Source: Actinopolymorpha cephalotaxi
GTDB taxonomy: Bacteria > Actinomycetota > Actinomycetes > Propionibacteriales > Actinopolymorphaceae
Length of the DNA: 64,000 nt
Direction: 5' to 3'
Assembly (NCBI RefSeq): GCF_013408535.1
Contig: NZ_JACBZA010000001.1
Location: 2,378,850 to 2,442,849, forward strand
Shown: piece by piece, positions 27,690 through 36,571 of the stretch
Position numbering within the stretch: the stretch's first letter is position 1
Layout: each line of letters begins with the position of its first letter
Notes under the pieces: generated by a model
Seen by the model: only the letters and a program-made list of their open reading frames with translations
Told to the model about the DNA's origin: nothing
The model's database searches: none
Position numbers and translations under genes: made by a program

Positions 27690-29063
27690 CTAGGCGTCTC
27701 GGGCACAGCGGAACCCGGCGAAGATCTGCCGCCGGATGGGGTAGTCCCAGTTGCGAAAGGTTGTTCGCACGGTCACCGGGTCGCTGGCCCACGAACCGCC
27801 GCGCAGGACCTTGTAGTCGTTGCCGAAGAACACCTCGGAGTACTCGCGGTAGGGGAAGACGCAGAACCCCGGGTGCCCGGTGAAGGCGGTCGAGGTCCAC
27901 TCCCAGACGTCGCCGAGCATCTGCCGCGCGCCGACCGGCGACGCCCCGGCAGGGAACGATCCCACCGGTGTGGGGTGGAAGCGGGTCTGGCCGAGGTTGG
28001 CGTGCCCCGGCCCGCCCGGCTCGTCACCCCAGGGAAAGCGCCGCTTGACACCGTGCACCGGGTCCCACGAGGCGGCCTTCTCCCACTCCGCCTCGGTGGG
28101 CAGCCGGCGCCCGGCCCAGCGGGCGTAGGCGTCGGCTTCGTACCAGCACACGTGCTGCACCGCCTCGTCGCCGACGAGCGGCTCCAGCCGGCCGAAGCGC
28201 CGGCGCAGCCAGGTCTCGCCGTCGCGGACCCAGTAGGCCGGTGCCCGCTTGCCCGACGCGCACCGCCACTGCCAGCCGGCCGGGTCCCACAGCCTCTCGT
28301 CGTCGTAGCCGCCGGCGTCCACGAACGCGCGATAGGCGGCGTTGCACACCGGGGTGGTGTCGATCCAGAACGCGGGCAGCGACACCGTGTGCGCCGGGCG
28401 TTCGTTGTCCAGCGCCCAGCGGTCGGTGGAGGTGCCCATGACGAACTCGCCCGCCTCCACCAGCACCTCCGGTGCGAGCACCTGGCGATCGTGCGGCGCC
28501 GGCGCCTGGTCGGTGGGCGGGAAGACCGGTTCACCGCGGCGCAACTGGTGGGTGGCCAGCATCGTCTCGTCGTGCTGGTGCTCGTGCTGGATCACCATGC
28601 GGTAGACGAAACCGGCGTCCAGCAACGGTTTGTCGGGGGAGAGCCGGACCGACTCCAGTGAGTCGAGCACCTTGCGGCGAACCAGGTCGATGTAGCCGCG
28701 GGCCTCGGCCGGGCTGAGCAGCGGCAGCGTGGGCCGCTCCGACCGGGGATGCTCGAACGCGTCGTACAGGCTGTCGATCTCCGGACGCATGGGATCGATC
28801 CCGGCGGCGGCCCGCAGCAGCCACAGCTCCTCGTAGTTGCCCACGTGCGCGAGGTCCCAGACCAGCGGGGACATCAGCCGGGAGTGCTGGGCCACCAGGT
28901 CGGCCTCGTCCAGGACGTCGGTGGTGAGCCCGAAGCTGCGCCCGCGGGCGCGTTCCAGCTCCGCGGCCACCAGCGACTTGAACTCGCCGGGGTCCACGTG
29001 GTCGTCGTCGGCGAGCAGGGCGGCCGTGCGGGCGGACGGGCGGAGGTCTGCGTACTGGCTCAT
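27690..29063 (-). CDS. egtB: Hercynine/gamma-glutamylcysteine sulfoxide synthase
   Basis: A 457-residue protein with an N-terminal DinB_2 iron-binding domain (LVWDLAHVGNYEE ~70-82; the metal motif QHEHQHDET ~145-153) and a C-terminal formylglycine-generating-enzyme-like domain (GEFVMGTSTDRWALDNERPAHTV, RRLPTEAEWEKAA, DVWEWTSTAFTGHPGF, VLRGGSWAS). It oxidatively joins gamma-Glu-Cys to hercynine. ATG 29063 overlaps the egtA stop by four bases (ATGA), so expression is coupled. Confidence 0.96.
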   Translation of the reverse strand: MSQYADLRPSARTAALLADDDHVDPGEFKSLVAAELERARGRSFGLTTDVLDEADLVAQHSRLMSPLVWDLAHVGNYEELWLLRAAAGIDPMRPEIDSLYDAFEHPRSERPTLPLLSPAEARGYIDLVRRKVLDSLESVRLSPDKPLLDAGFVYRMVIQHEHQHDETMLATHQLRRGEPVFPPTDQAPAPHDRQVLAPEVLVEAGEFVMGTSTDRWALDNERPAHTVSLPAFWIDTTPVCNAAYRAFVDAGGYDDERLWDPAGWQWRCASGKRAPAYWVRDGETWLRRRFGRLEPLVGDEAVQHVCWYEADAYARWAGRRLPTEAEWEKAASWDPVHGVKRRFPWGDEPGGPGHANLGQTRFHPTPVGSFPAGASPVGARQMLGDVWEWTSTAFTGHPGFCVFPYREYSEVFFGNDYKVLRGGSWASDPVTVRTTFRNWDYPIRRQIFAGFRCARDA

Positions 29064-30373
29064 CGGGACTCCTCCCGGTCGGAATCGGACGTGAGCGGGT
29101 CGGTGCCGTCGTCGGCCGGACATCGGCCCCGGTCGACGTAGCGGAGCCGGTAGTCGTCGACGAGGTTGACCACGGCGCGCTCGGCACCCTGCCGGTGCAG
29201 CACCTCCAGCGCCACCTCGAAGCAGCACCGCGCGGCGTGGGCCAGCCCGCGGTGGTCCAGCCCGTCGCGGGCGGCGTTCCACCAGGCCTCGACGACCGGC
29301 TCGGTGGCGGCCAGGGCGCGCTCGCCGGCCCGCGGATCGTCCACCAGGGCGGTCAGCACCGCCATCGGGACCGGCCAGTAGGCCGCCGGCACCACGTCGA
29401 GGTAGCGGATCTCGAACCACCCGCGTGGGCGGACCGGCGGGAACAACGTCGTCAGGTGGTAGTCGAGGTCCTGCGTGGTGGGCGAACCGTCGGTCCCGTG
29501 GGCGACGTGGCCGTTGGCGATGCCGTCCACCCGGCCGTTCCCGACGTGCCCGTTGCTCCCGGCGTGCCCGTCGTGCCGGGCGTGCCCGTCGTCCGGGTGC
29601 AGCCACTGCCGGAACGTCAGCCCCGGGTCGCTGCGCCACCCGTCGCCGTCCCGCCGCATCATCAGCGGTGCGTCCAGGGCGTAGTCGGCCCAGGCGGCCA
29701 CCGGGTCGGGTCCGTGTGGCGAGCGGGTACGCCGGGGATCCAGTCGCTGCCACACCGCCTGGCGGGCGGACTTCCAGCCGGTCTGCCGGCCGGCGAAGCG
29801 AGGAGAGTTGGCGAACGCGGCGACCAGCGCCGGGCCGATCGCGTGCAGGATCCGCCACCGCCGCGCGATGTCGGCGGCGTCGGTCCCGGCGTCCAGGTTG
29901 ACCTGGACGGATGCGGTCGAGCACATCATCAGCCGGCCTTCGGGGCCGCGCCGGTCGAAGTAGGCCTCCATCGCGTCGTAGCGCGGATGGGACAGTTGCC
30001 GGCGGGGTTCGCGGAAGGGGTCGATGGCGGTCCACAGCAGCCGCAGGTCGAGTGTGGCCAGGGCCGCGCGCAGGTGGTCGATGTCGGCCTGCAGAGAGGA
30101 CCAGCAGGCGGTGACTCCGGGGGCGGGAGCTGAACTCAGCTCCACCTGGCCGCCGGGTTCGAAGGTGACGGTGCTGCCGCCGGGCGGAGGCCCGGCCTGG
30201 TCGAGCGTGGTGCGGAGCAGGTCGAGAGGGACGAGCTCACGCGGATGATCTGGGGAGACGACGAGCCATTCGATTTCGGTGCCGACCGTGGTGGGGGGCC
30301 CGGTCTTGAAGCAGATCCGCCCGATGTGGCCGTGCACCGAATCACACGAGACGACCTCGGCAGTGTCCGTCAT
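29060..30373 (-). CDS. egtA: Glutamate-cysteine ligase EgtA
   Basis: A 437-residue GCS2-type ligase. TVGTEIEWLV near the N-terminus, FEPGGQVELSSAP (~84-96), RYDAMEAYFDRRGP, MMCSTASVQVNLDAG and RGWFEIRYLDVVPAAYWPVP are family blocks. It makes gamma-glutamylcysteine for EgtB. ATG 30373 is preferred because GGAGA lies just upstream; an upstream ATG at 30424 is possible. A His/Gly/Asn-rich insertion (~260-290: DGHARHDGHAGSNGHVGNG) is unusual. First gene of egtABCD; no egtE is present in the window. Confidence 0.93.
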   Translation of the reverse strand: MTDTAEVVSCDSVHGHIGRICFKTGPPTTVGTEIEWLVVSPDHPRELVPLDLLRTTLDQAGPPPGGSTVTFEPGGQVELSSAPAPGVTACWSSLQADIDHLRAALATLDLRLLWTAIDPFREPRRQLSHPRYDAMEAYFDRRGPEGRLMMCSTASVQVNLDAGTDAADIARRWRILHAIGPALVAAFANSPRFAGRQTGWKSARQAVWQRLDPRRTRSPHGPDPVAAWADYALDAPLMMRRDGDGWRSDPGLTFRQWLHPDDGHARHDGHAGSNGHVGNGRVDGIANGHVAHGTDGSPTTQDLDYHLTTLFPPVRPRGWFEIRYLDVVPAAYWPVPMAVLTALVDDPRAGERALAATEPVVEAWWNAARDGLDHRGLAHAARCCFEVALEVLHRQGAERAVVNLVDDYRLRYVDRGRCPADDGTDPLTSDSDREESR

Positions 30374-30607
30374 GGGTTTCTCCTGCGGTCGTCCGACTGC
30401 GGGTCGCGCCGGATTCGTGGTCATGTTCGAACTCCGATCCTGGCGTGCCAGTCCCTCGATGAAAAGCTACTGAGGTCCATGTCACATTGGGGACAGCGTC
30501 GATCAAACATCTACCAAACAGCACCGACACTGGCCGAACGCGGGCGAAAGCGGCTTCGAACCCACGCGGGCTGCCGAGCGAACCAGCCTCGGGTCGCATG
30601 TCCACCC

Positions 30608-30668
30608 CAGGGCGCCGCGGGTGTGGTCAGGCCCCGGGCGCCGCGGGTGTGTGGTCAGGCCCCGTGCG
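30608..30668. repeat. Direct repeat of about 26-28 bp
   Basis: GGGCGCCGCGGGTGTGGTCAG followed by GCCCC occurs twice with a 2-base insertion in the second copy, and a third partial copy reaches the 3' end of the basic membrane protein gene. It lies in the 281-base gap upstream of egtA. Confidence 0.6.
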
Positions 30669-31464
30669 CCGTCCGGCTTCCCCGGCGGCTTCCGGTCCCG
30701 GCCTGGGACCGGCTGTGTGGCCTGCGGGACCCGCTGCTCTGCGGGCGGGTGCGTGAGCGCGCCCGGGTGCCCGCACGCCGCCCACGTGCCTGCTCCTCGC
30801 GGGCGGCCCGCAGCCGCCGGTTGAGGACGAACGAACCGACCGCGACCAGGCCGGCCACCGGCCAGTCGACCACGCCGAACGCGGCGGCCGCCGCCAGCCC
30901 GCCGTACCACAGCATCCGGCCGGTCTTCTCGTCGATCGTGACCTCGGGCAGCGACGGCAACGACGGCAACGAGGGCATGGACGGCAGCGACGGGGTGGGC
31001 AGGTTCTTCGGGGCGTGCACCTCGGGGAGGTGCGCGCGGCCGGCGACCTCGGGCAGCCTGCTCAGGCCCGACAGCCCGGGTAGCCCGGACAGACCCGGCA
31101 GGCCGGCGCCCCGGGTGCGGGTCGCGGCGGTCTTCCGGGTGGTCCGCCTGGTCGCGGTGCCTCCGGTGGCCGTCTTCCGGGCCGCCGTCTTCCGGGTGGT
31201 GGTCTTCTTCGCGGCTCCCTTGGCGGCGGCCTTCTTGGCAGTGGCCTTCCGCTGCGTGCCGGCCGCCTTCCTGGTGCCGGTGCCGGTGCCGGTGCGCGAC
31301 GTGCGGTGTTCCTCCGGGTGCGGTGCCCGCTGACCCGGGATGGCGGGGCTCGTGGTCCGCTTACCGGGAGCCGTCCTGCGCGGGGCACGCTTGCCGGCCG
31401 GCTGTGTGCGGCCGGTCTCCTGGCGGGTGCCGGATCCGGTCGGGTTCCCCTGCGTCTCGGTCAT
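30655..31464 (-). CDS. Lys/Thr/Ala-rich, histone H1-like protein with a membrane segment
   Basis: A 269-residue low-complexity protein. Residues ~60-120 are KATAKKAAAKGAAKKTTTRK-type repeats like histone H1 tails or mycobacterial HupB; ~120-175 are Leu/Pro/Ser repeats (LPGLSGLPGLSGL; SLPSMPSLPSLPSLP). Then come a TIDEKTGRMLWYGG motif and one or two hydrophobic helices, and an Arg/Ser-rich tail. ATG 31464 has a G-rich SD. It may be a membrane-anchored DNA- or polyanion-binding protein; this is inference. It is divergent from the aldo/keto reductase. Confidence 0.75.
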   Translation of the reverse strand: MTETQGNPTGSGTRQETGRTQPAGKRAPRRTAPGKRTTSPAIPGQRAPHPEEHRTSRTGTGTGTRKAAGTQRKATAKKAAAKGAAKKTTTRKTAARKTATGGTATRRTTRKTAATRTRGAGLPGLSGLPGLSGLSRLPEVAGRAHLPEVHAPKNLPTPSLPSMPSLPSLPSLPEVTIDEKTGRMLWYGGLAAAAAFGVVDWPVAGLVAVGSFVLNRRLRAAREEQARGRRAGTRARSRTRPQSSGSRRPHSRSQAGTGSRRGSRTAHGA

Positions 31465-31641
31465 GTCCATCCCCCCTCGCGACCCGATTCTTGGTGCGCG
31501 GCCACCATCGGGCGTAGTGCCGAAGGTCCTGCCCGCGGTGTGCCGGGAAGGCTGTCCGCGCGGGCGCCGCAACGATCGGTGGGCGCCGGGGGTTCCCTCC
31601 GCTACCTGCGAGTACGTTCGCCGGGCCGTAGGCTCTCGCCC

Positions 31642-32625
31642 GTGGAACTTCGTAATCTCGGACGAACGGGTCGCAAGGTGGGGGTTGTCGGGCTGGGGGC
31701 CTGGCAGCTGGGAGGCGACTGGGGAGAGGTCACCGAGGCCGAGGCGCTGGCTGTGCTCAACGCCGCCGTCGACGCCGGAGTGACGTTCATCGACACCGCC
31801 GACGTGTACGGCGACGGCCGCAGCGAGCGGGTGATCGGACGCCTGCTCCGCCAGCGGCCCGAGGCGGACATCACGGTCGCCACCAAGATGGGCCGGCGCG
31901 CACCGCTGGACCCGAGCCACTACACCCTCGACAACTTCCGTGCCTGGACCGACCGCTCGCGGGAGAACCTCGGCGTCGACCGGCTCGACCTGGTGCAGTT
32001 GCACTGCCCGCCGACGCCGGTCTACGGAAACGACGCCGTCTACGACGCGCTGGACACCCTGGTGGCCGAGGAACGCATCGAGGCGTACGGCGTGAGCGTG
32101 GAGACCTGCGCGGAGGCGCTGACCGCGATCGAGCGGCCGGGCGTGGCGACCGTGCAGATCATCCTGAACGCCTTCCGGCGCAAGCCGCTGGAGGAGGTGC
32201 TCCCGGCCGCCGCCCGTGCGGGGGTGGGGATCATCGCGCGGGTGCCGCTGGCCAGCGGGCTGCTGTCGGGCAAGTACGACGCGTCCACCCGGTTCGGCGA
32301 CGACGACCACCGTACGTACAACCGCGACGGCTCGGCGTTCGACGTCGGTGAGACGTTCGCCGGCGTCGACTTCGCCACCGGGGTGGAGGCGGCCGGCCGG
32401 CTGGAGCCGCTGGTGCCGGCCAAGGCGTCACTGGCCCAGGTCGCGTTGCGCTGGATCCTCGACCAGCGGGCGGTGAGCGCCGTCATCCCGGGCGCCCGCA
32501 ATCCCGTGCAGGTGTGGTCCAACGCCGGCGCCGCCGAGCTGCCCCGGCTCACCGCCGGGGCGCACGACGAGATCCGCGCGGTGTACGACGAGCTGATCCG
32601 CCCGCAGGTGCACGACCGCTGGTGA
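31642..32625 (+). CDS. Aldo/keto reductase
   Basis: A 327-residue NADPH-dependent TIM-barrel reductase. FIDTADVYGDGRSE (catalytic Asp/Tyr), VATKMGRR (Lys), LVQLHCPP (His) and AVSAVIPGARNPVQVWSNAGAAE (NADPH site) are all present. Start GTG 31642. Closest in style to the YhdN/oxidoreductase-Tas branch. The substrate is unknown. Its stop is 34 bases from the convergent acyl-CoA dehydrogenase. Confidence 0.92.
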   Translation: MELRNLGRTGRKVGVVGLGAWQLGGDWGEVTEAEALAVLNAAVDAGVTFIDTADVYGDGRSERVIGRLLRQRPEADITVATKMGRRAPLDPSHYTLDNFRAWTDRSRENLGVDRLDLVQLHCPPTPVYGNDAVYDALDTLVAEERIEAYGVSVETCAEALTAIERPGVATVQIILNAFRRKPLEEVLPAAARAGVGIIARVPLASGLLSGKYDASTRFGDDDHRTYNRDGSAFDVGETFAGVDFATGVEAAGRLEPLVPAKASLAQVALRWILDQRAVSAVIPGARNPVQVWSNAGAAELPRLTAGAHDEIRAVYDELIRPQVHDRW

Positions 32626-32659
32626 CCGGACGCGGGGCCGGCCCAACCCCGTCAGCGCG

Positions 32660-33838
32660 TCAGCGGAACGCCGGCAACCCGGTGATCGCCTCGCCGAGGA
32701 CCAGCGTGTGGATCTCGCTGGTTCCCTCGTAGGTGAGGACCGACTCCAGGTTGTTGGCGTGCCGCAGCACGGGATACTCCAGCGAGATGCCGTTCGCGCC
32801 CAGGATGGTCCGGGCGGTCCTGGCAATCTGCAGCGCGGCGCGGACGTTGTTGAGCTTGCCGAAGCTCACCTGGTCCGGTCGTAGCTCCCCGGCGTCCTTG
32901 CGGCGGCCGAGGTGGAGCGCGAGCAGCATCCCCTTGTTGAGCTCCAGCGCCATCTCGACGAGCTTCTCCTGGGTGAGCTGGAACCCCGCCACCGGCCGGC
33001 CGAACTGCGTGCGTTCGCGGGCGTAGTCGACCGCGGTCGCGAGGCACGACCGCGCTGCGCCGAGGGCACCCCACACGATTCCGAACCTCGCCTCGTTCAG
33101 GCAGGCCAGGGGAGCGCGCAGGCCGGCCGCCTCCGGGAGGATCGCGTCCTCGGGCAGCTCGCAGTCGGACAGGATGAGCTCCGAGGTCACCGACGCCCGC
33201 AGCGACAGCTTGTGGTGCATGTCGCGGGTGCTGAAGCCGGGGGTGTCGCGGGGTACGCAGAAGCCTCGCACGCCGGATTCCGTACGTGCCCACACGATCG
33301 CCACATCGGCGATGCCGCCGTTGGTGATCCACATCTTCGTGCCGTTCAGCAGCCAGCCGGCGTCGGTGCGGCGGGCGATGGTGGCCATGGCGGCGGGGTC
33401 GCTTCCGTGGTCGGGTTCGGTCAGGCCGAAACACCCGATGGCCCTTCCGGCGGCCATCGCCGGCAGCCACTCCTCCTTCTGGCGCTGCGATCCGAACCGC
33501 CACAACGCGTACATCGCCAGCGAGCCCTGCACGGACACGAAGCTGCGCAGGGCGCTGTCGACCGCCTCCAGCTCCAGGCAGGCCAGGCCGTAGCTCACCG
33601 CGTTGGTGCCGGCGCAGCCGTAGCCGTCCAGATGCATGCCGAGCAGGCCCAGCTCGGCGAACCGCGGCACCAGCGCCCGCGGGAACTCCGCGCGCTCGAA
33701 CCACTCGCCGACGTGGGGCTCGGCGTGCTCGGCCAGGAGGCGGCGTACGGTCGCCTGGATCGCCCGCTCCTCTTCGGTGAGCAGGGCGGCGACGTCGAGC
33801 AGGTCGATGGGGTCGGGATGCCCGGGCTGTCGGCTCAT
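32660..33838 (-). CDS. Acyl-CoA dehydrogenase, glutaryl-CoA dehydrogenase type
   Basis: A 392-residue flavoprotein. LTEEERAIQATVRRLL at the N-terminus, CFGLTEPDHGSDPAAM (~134-149), KMWITNGGIADVAIVWA, ERTQFGRPVAGFQLTQEKL and LTYEGTSEIHTLVLG, where the Glu of YEGT is the catalytic base as in GcdH. It probably decarboxylates glutaryl-CoA to crotonyl-CoA in lysine/tryptophan degradation. ATG 33838 is preferred; the frame extends much further upstream without family similarity. Confidence 0.92.
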   Translation of the reverse strand: MSRQPGHPDPIDLLDVAALLTEEERAIQATVRRLLAEHAEPHVGEWFERAEFPRALVPRFAELGLLGMHLDGYGCAGTNAVSYGLACLELEAVDSALRSFVSVQGSLAMYALWRFGSQRQKEEWLPAMAAGRAIGCFGLTEPDHGSDPAAMATIARRTDAGWLLNGTKMWITNGGIADVAIVWARTESGVRGFCVPRDTPGFSTRDMHHKLSLRASVTSELILSDCELPEDAILPEAAGLRAPLACLNEARFGIVWGALGAARSCLATAVDYARERTQFGRPVAGFQLTQEKLVEMALELNKGMLLALHLGRRKDAGELRPDQVSFGKLNNVRAALQIARTARTILGANGISLEYPVLRHANNLESVLTYEGTSEIHTLVLGEAITGLPAFR

Positions 33839-34028
33839 GCCCAGATCCTCGCGCAGATTCCGGTTCGCCGTGGCGGCCGGGGTGGTGGCTTGGACATGGC
33901 TGGGGTGGTGACCGCGGCTGCGTGAGGGGTCGGCACGCCGCAGCCTGGGTATCAGCGGTCTGGAGTGTGTCTCCGGGTGGTCACGCCGATGGTGCGAGTG
34001 CCGGGGACCCCGCGGAAAGGAGCCCGAC

Positions 34029-34556
34029 ATGCGGAGATCCTCGACCCGCGCGGCCGTGGCCGGGCCGCGACGGGCGGCGCGCCTCGCGGCGCCGGCCGGT
34101 CTGATTCTGCTGTGCGCGATCGTCCTCGCCGGCTGCGGCGGCTCGGGCGGCTCGTCGTCCACGGCGAGCCCGGCCACCGAGTCCGCGTCCTCGGCGTCGC
34201 CGTCGGGCACCGCGAACGCCGCGGTGTGCAGGGAGGCGAAGCAGTTGCAGTCCTCGCTGACCGCGTTGAAGAACGTCGACGTGCGCGCGGAGGGAACCAA
34301 CGGCGTGGAACGCAAACTGAACGCCGTCCGCTCCGACCTGAAGGGCCTGCGGTCGGCCGCGTCCGCGGCCTGGCGGCCCCAGTTGGACGCGCTGTCGGCC
34401 GCCCTGGGCGGGCTGAGCACCGCGATCAAGCAGGTCGGCAAGGGGAACGCGACGTCCTCACCGGCGGTGGACGGTATCACCACCGCGGCGATGAGCGTCG
34501 CCACCGCGGCGGAGTCGCTGAAGACCACGATCGCGGGAACCTGCCCGGGCCAGTAG
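34029..34556 (+). CDS. Putative lipoprotein
   Basis: A 175-residue exported protein. Residues 1-36 are a signal peptide ending in a lipobox (IVLAGC, Cys ~36), followed by a Gly/Ser/Thr linker and a ~105-residue helical domain (LQSSLTALKNVDV, ELKGL-like heptads, LSTAIKQVGKG). CREAK near the start of the domain and TCPGQ at the end provide two Cys that could form a disulfide. The function is unknown. It stands alone, with 190 bases upstream. Confidence 0.8.
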   Translation: MRRSSTRAAVAGPRRAARLAAPAGLILLCAIVLAGCGGSGGSSSTASPATESASSASPSGTANAAVCREAKQLQSSLTALKNVDVRAEGTNGVERKLNAVRSDLKGLRSAASAAWRPQLDALSAALGGLSTAIKQVGKGNATSSPAVDGITTAAMSVATAAESLKTTIAGTCPGQ

Positions 34557-34591
34557 CCGCGCCCACCTGATCGCCGGCGGGGACTCCGGAA

Positions 34592-35038
34592 TCAGGTCGA
34601 CCAGGGATCCTCTCGCGGGTAGACCAGCGCTGTCGCGCCCTCGATCGCGATCACGTCCACGGTGGCGCCGGAGGGAATCACCAGCGTCGAGTCGTACGCC
34701 CGTGCACTCCACTCCTCCCCGCCGATCCGAACCCGTCCGGTGTGCCTGGTCACCTCGCGGAGGACCAGCGCCTCCCGGCCCACCAGGGCCGCCGTGCCCG
34801 ACCGCATCACCGGGCCCCGGCGCAGCGCGTGCTGGGCGAGCGGACGGACGAACACCATCAGCGCCAGGGCGGCGAGCGCGAACGTCGCGAGCTGGAACGA
34901 CACACCCAGGCCGGTGGCCGCCACCAGCGCCGTCATCAGGGCCGCCCCCGACAACAGGGCGAGATGGAGCGTGAGCCGGAGGAGTTCGGCGATGCCGAAA
35001 ACCAGCGCCACGACCAGCCACACGACCCACGCGTCCAT
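34592..35038 (-). CDS. NfeD family membrane protein
   Basis: A 148-residue protein with two or three N-terminal helices (WVVWLVVALVFGIAELLRL; LLSGAALMTALVAATGL; TFALAALALMVFVRPLA) and a C-terminal OB-fold domain (LVGREALVLREV, GRVRIGGEEWSARAYD, VDVIAIEGATALVYP) typical of NfeD1b. These proteins usually partner a stomatin/SPFH protein in membrane quality control; no stomatin gene is visible on either side. ATG 35038 is chosen as the family start. Convergent with the lipoprotein gene. Confidence 0.88.
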   Translation of the reverse strand: MDAWVVWLVVALVFGIAELLRLTLHLALLSGAALMTALVAATGLGVSFQLATFALAALALMVFVRPLAQHALRRGPVMRSGTAALVGREALVLREVTRHTGRVRIGGEEWSARAYDSTLVIPSGATVDVIAIEGATALVYPREDPWST

Positions 35039-35517
35039 GCCCACCTGCCCACAGGTCTTTCCGGGCTCCTTTCCGACGGTATCCCCGCTCACACCTGCCG
35101 AGGGAGCCGACCGCGAAGTCCGGGCGCGCCGCGAGCGTGCGCTGCCGACCACGAAAGGCCTGACCACCAGGGATCCTGGCCGCGAAACCAGCTGCCGGAA
35201 CCTGGTTGCGAAACCTGGGTGCGAGACCCTGGCTGTGCGAAACCTGGTCCCGAACACCTTGTGCGGCACGCAGGTAGCTCCCGCGAGCAACAAACCGTCC
35301 GCAGCGCGATCGAGGACTTCCGCCCCGCGCGGGTCCGCCGATCCTCCTTGCCCGGAAGGGATCCGCGCCGGAGTCCGGTGCCGGTGCCGGGACTCCCGGC
35401 ACCTGCCGCGTCGTACGTCAGCGGGCTTTGCTGGGTGTCGCACCGAAGTCGGCGGGGCGAATTCGGTGCGGCGGTTCTGGTGGGGTTCCGGTGGGGCGAG
35501 GAGGAGGGGAGGCCGCG
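35039..35517. other. Intergenic region with degenerate GCGAAACCTGG repeats
   Basis: A 479-base divergent region between nfeD (minus) and the secreted protein gene (plus). No convincing gene was found. Around 35170-35265 the motif GCGAAACCTGG (and variants GCGAAACCAG, GCGAGACCCTGG) recurs four times with irregular 20-30-base spacing. Elsewhere nothing stands out. Confidence 0.55.
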
Positions 35518-36519
35518 ATGCCCGCAGCGATCAACCGGCGCACCGCGGCCCTCGTCCTGCTCCTGGCGCTCCTCGTGCTGGCGGGGATCGGGTTGCTGAT
35601 CCACGCGCATCGGAACGTCCCGACCGTGCCGGGTGAACCCTCCGCCGGCGGCGCGGTGTTCACCCAGGACCTGCTGGCCACCACCCTGCCCAACTCCACG
35701 GCGACGGTTGCCGTGCTCCGGCTTCCCCCGCTGGCGATGCAGGCGGGCGACGCGCAGTACCTCGTGGCGCAGATGGGCGGCCGGAGCAACATCGTCCGCA
35801 CGCCGATGATGGGCACCCGGATGATCTGTCTCGGGAAGGGTGGCGGCGGCGGCTCGGTGTGGACGGTGCAGAACCACCTGGGACAGGCGTACGGCGTCAA
35901 CACCGAACGGCTGCGGTGGCTGTGGAAGGCGCCGAACTCCACCAGCTACACCTGCACGATGTACGGGGTGGCCACCACGATCGTCCAGCCGGACATCGCC
36001 CGGCTGGACATCGACCAGCGGACGACGATCCTGTCCGCGACGCCGGTCGGGCGCACCTCCACCCAGTGGTTCATGGACAGCGACAGCTGCGTCGGTGCCG
36101 TACCCGATCCCGAGGTGCCGCAGTGTGCCGTCGCCCGGAACTCCGTCACTGTCCTGCAACGCGAGGTTGACACCGACAGGGCGACGTCGGCGAGCGTGCT
36201 GACCGACGTCCAGCTGTCGCGTGAGTACGGCGCCTACCCGGGCGGCCCGTCGACCGTCGACGTCACCGCGCAGGCGACGGCGCTGGACTCGAGTGGGCAG
36301 CCGTGCGCCGCCACCAGGAGCACCACCGACCGCAAGGTGATCACCAACGACCTGCACCACCTGAAGGCGAACGTCACCGTCACCGGCGTGCCGGTGAACC
36401 AGACCGCGAGCTGCGGGGGCTCACTGCGGGTCTCGGCCGTGGTGAATTACGTCTCGGGCAACCCGGTGACCATCGACGGGCCGAGATACTCGAACGCGAT
36501 GGTGTTGTTCAACCGATGA
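35518..36519 (+). CDS. Membrane-anchored extracytoplasmic protein of unknown function
   Basis: A 333-residue protein. Residues ~10-28 (ALVLLLALLVLAGIGLLIHA) are a signal anchor; the remainder is soluble and Thr/Val/Ser-rich, predicted beta-rich, with several Cys (MICLG, YTCTMYG, DSCVGAVPDPEVPQCAVA, QPCAAT, ASCGG) suited to disulfides outside the cell. GGAGGGGAGG lies just upstream of ATG 35518. It is not recognised as a named family. Its transcription probably ends at the 17-bp hairpin 36527-36564. Confidence 0.75.
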   Translation: MPAAINRRTAALVLLLALLVLAGIGLLIHAHRNVPTVPGEPSAGGAVFTQDLLATTLPNSTATVAVLRLPPLAMQAGDAQYLVAQMGGRSNIVRTPMMGTRMICLGKGGGGGSVWTVQNHLGQAYGVNTERLRWLWKAPNSTSYTCTMYGVATTIVQPDIARLDIDQRTTILSATPVGRTSTQWFMDSDSCVGAVPDPEVPQCAVARNSVTVLQREVDTDRATSASVLTDVQLSREYGAYPGGPSTVDVTAQATALDSSGQPCAATRSTTDRKVITNDLHHLKANVTVTGVPVNQTASCGGSLRVSAVVNYVSGNPVTIDGPRYSNAMVLFNR

Positions 36520-36526
36520 GGCGAAG

Positions 36527-36564
36527 CGCGAACGCGCCGGGCGGGTTCGCCCGGCGCGTTCGCG
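36527..36564. terminator. Bidirectional terminator-like hairpin (17-bp perfect stem)
   Basis: Bases 36527-36543 and 36548-36564 are exact reverse complements (CGCGAACGCGCCGGGCG and its complement) around a GGTT loop. It sits between the stops of two convergent genes, 7 bases from each. There is no U-tract, as is common in actinobacteria. Confidence 0.85.
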
Positions 36565-36571
36565 GCACTCG

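Noticed and set aside
30487-30494. TTGGGGAC upstream of egtA as a DosR-type box
   Set aside because: Only the left half of the palindrome matches, and ergothioneine genes are not part of the island; short matches are expected by chance in such GC-rich DNA.
35041-35443. N-terminal extension of the NfeD protein by about 135 residues
   Set aside because: The extra part is Arg-rich, lacks family similarity and is encoded by the repetitive intergenic DNA; the family start at 35038 gives a normal-length protein.
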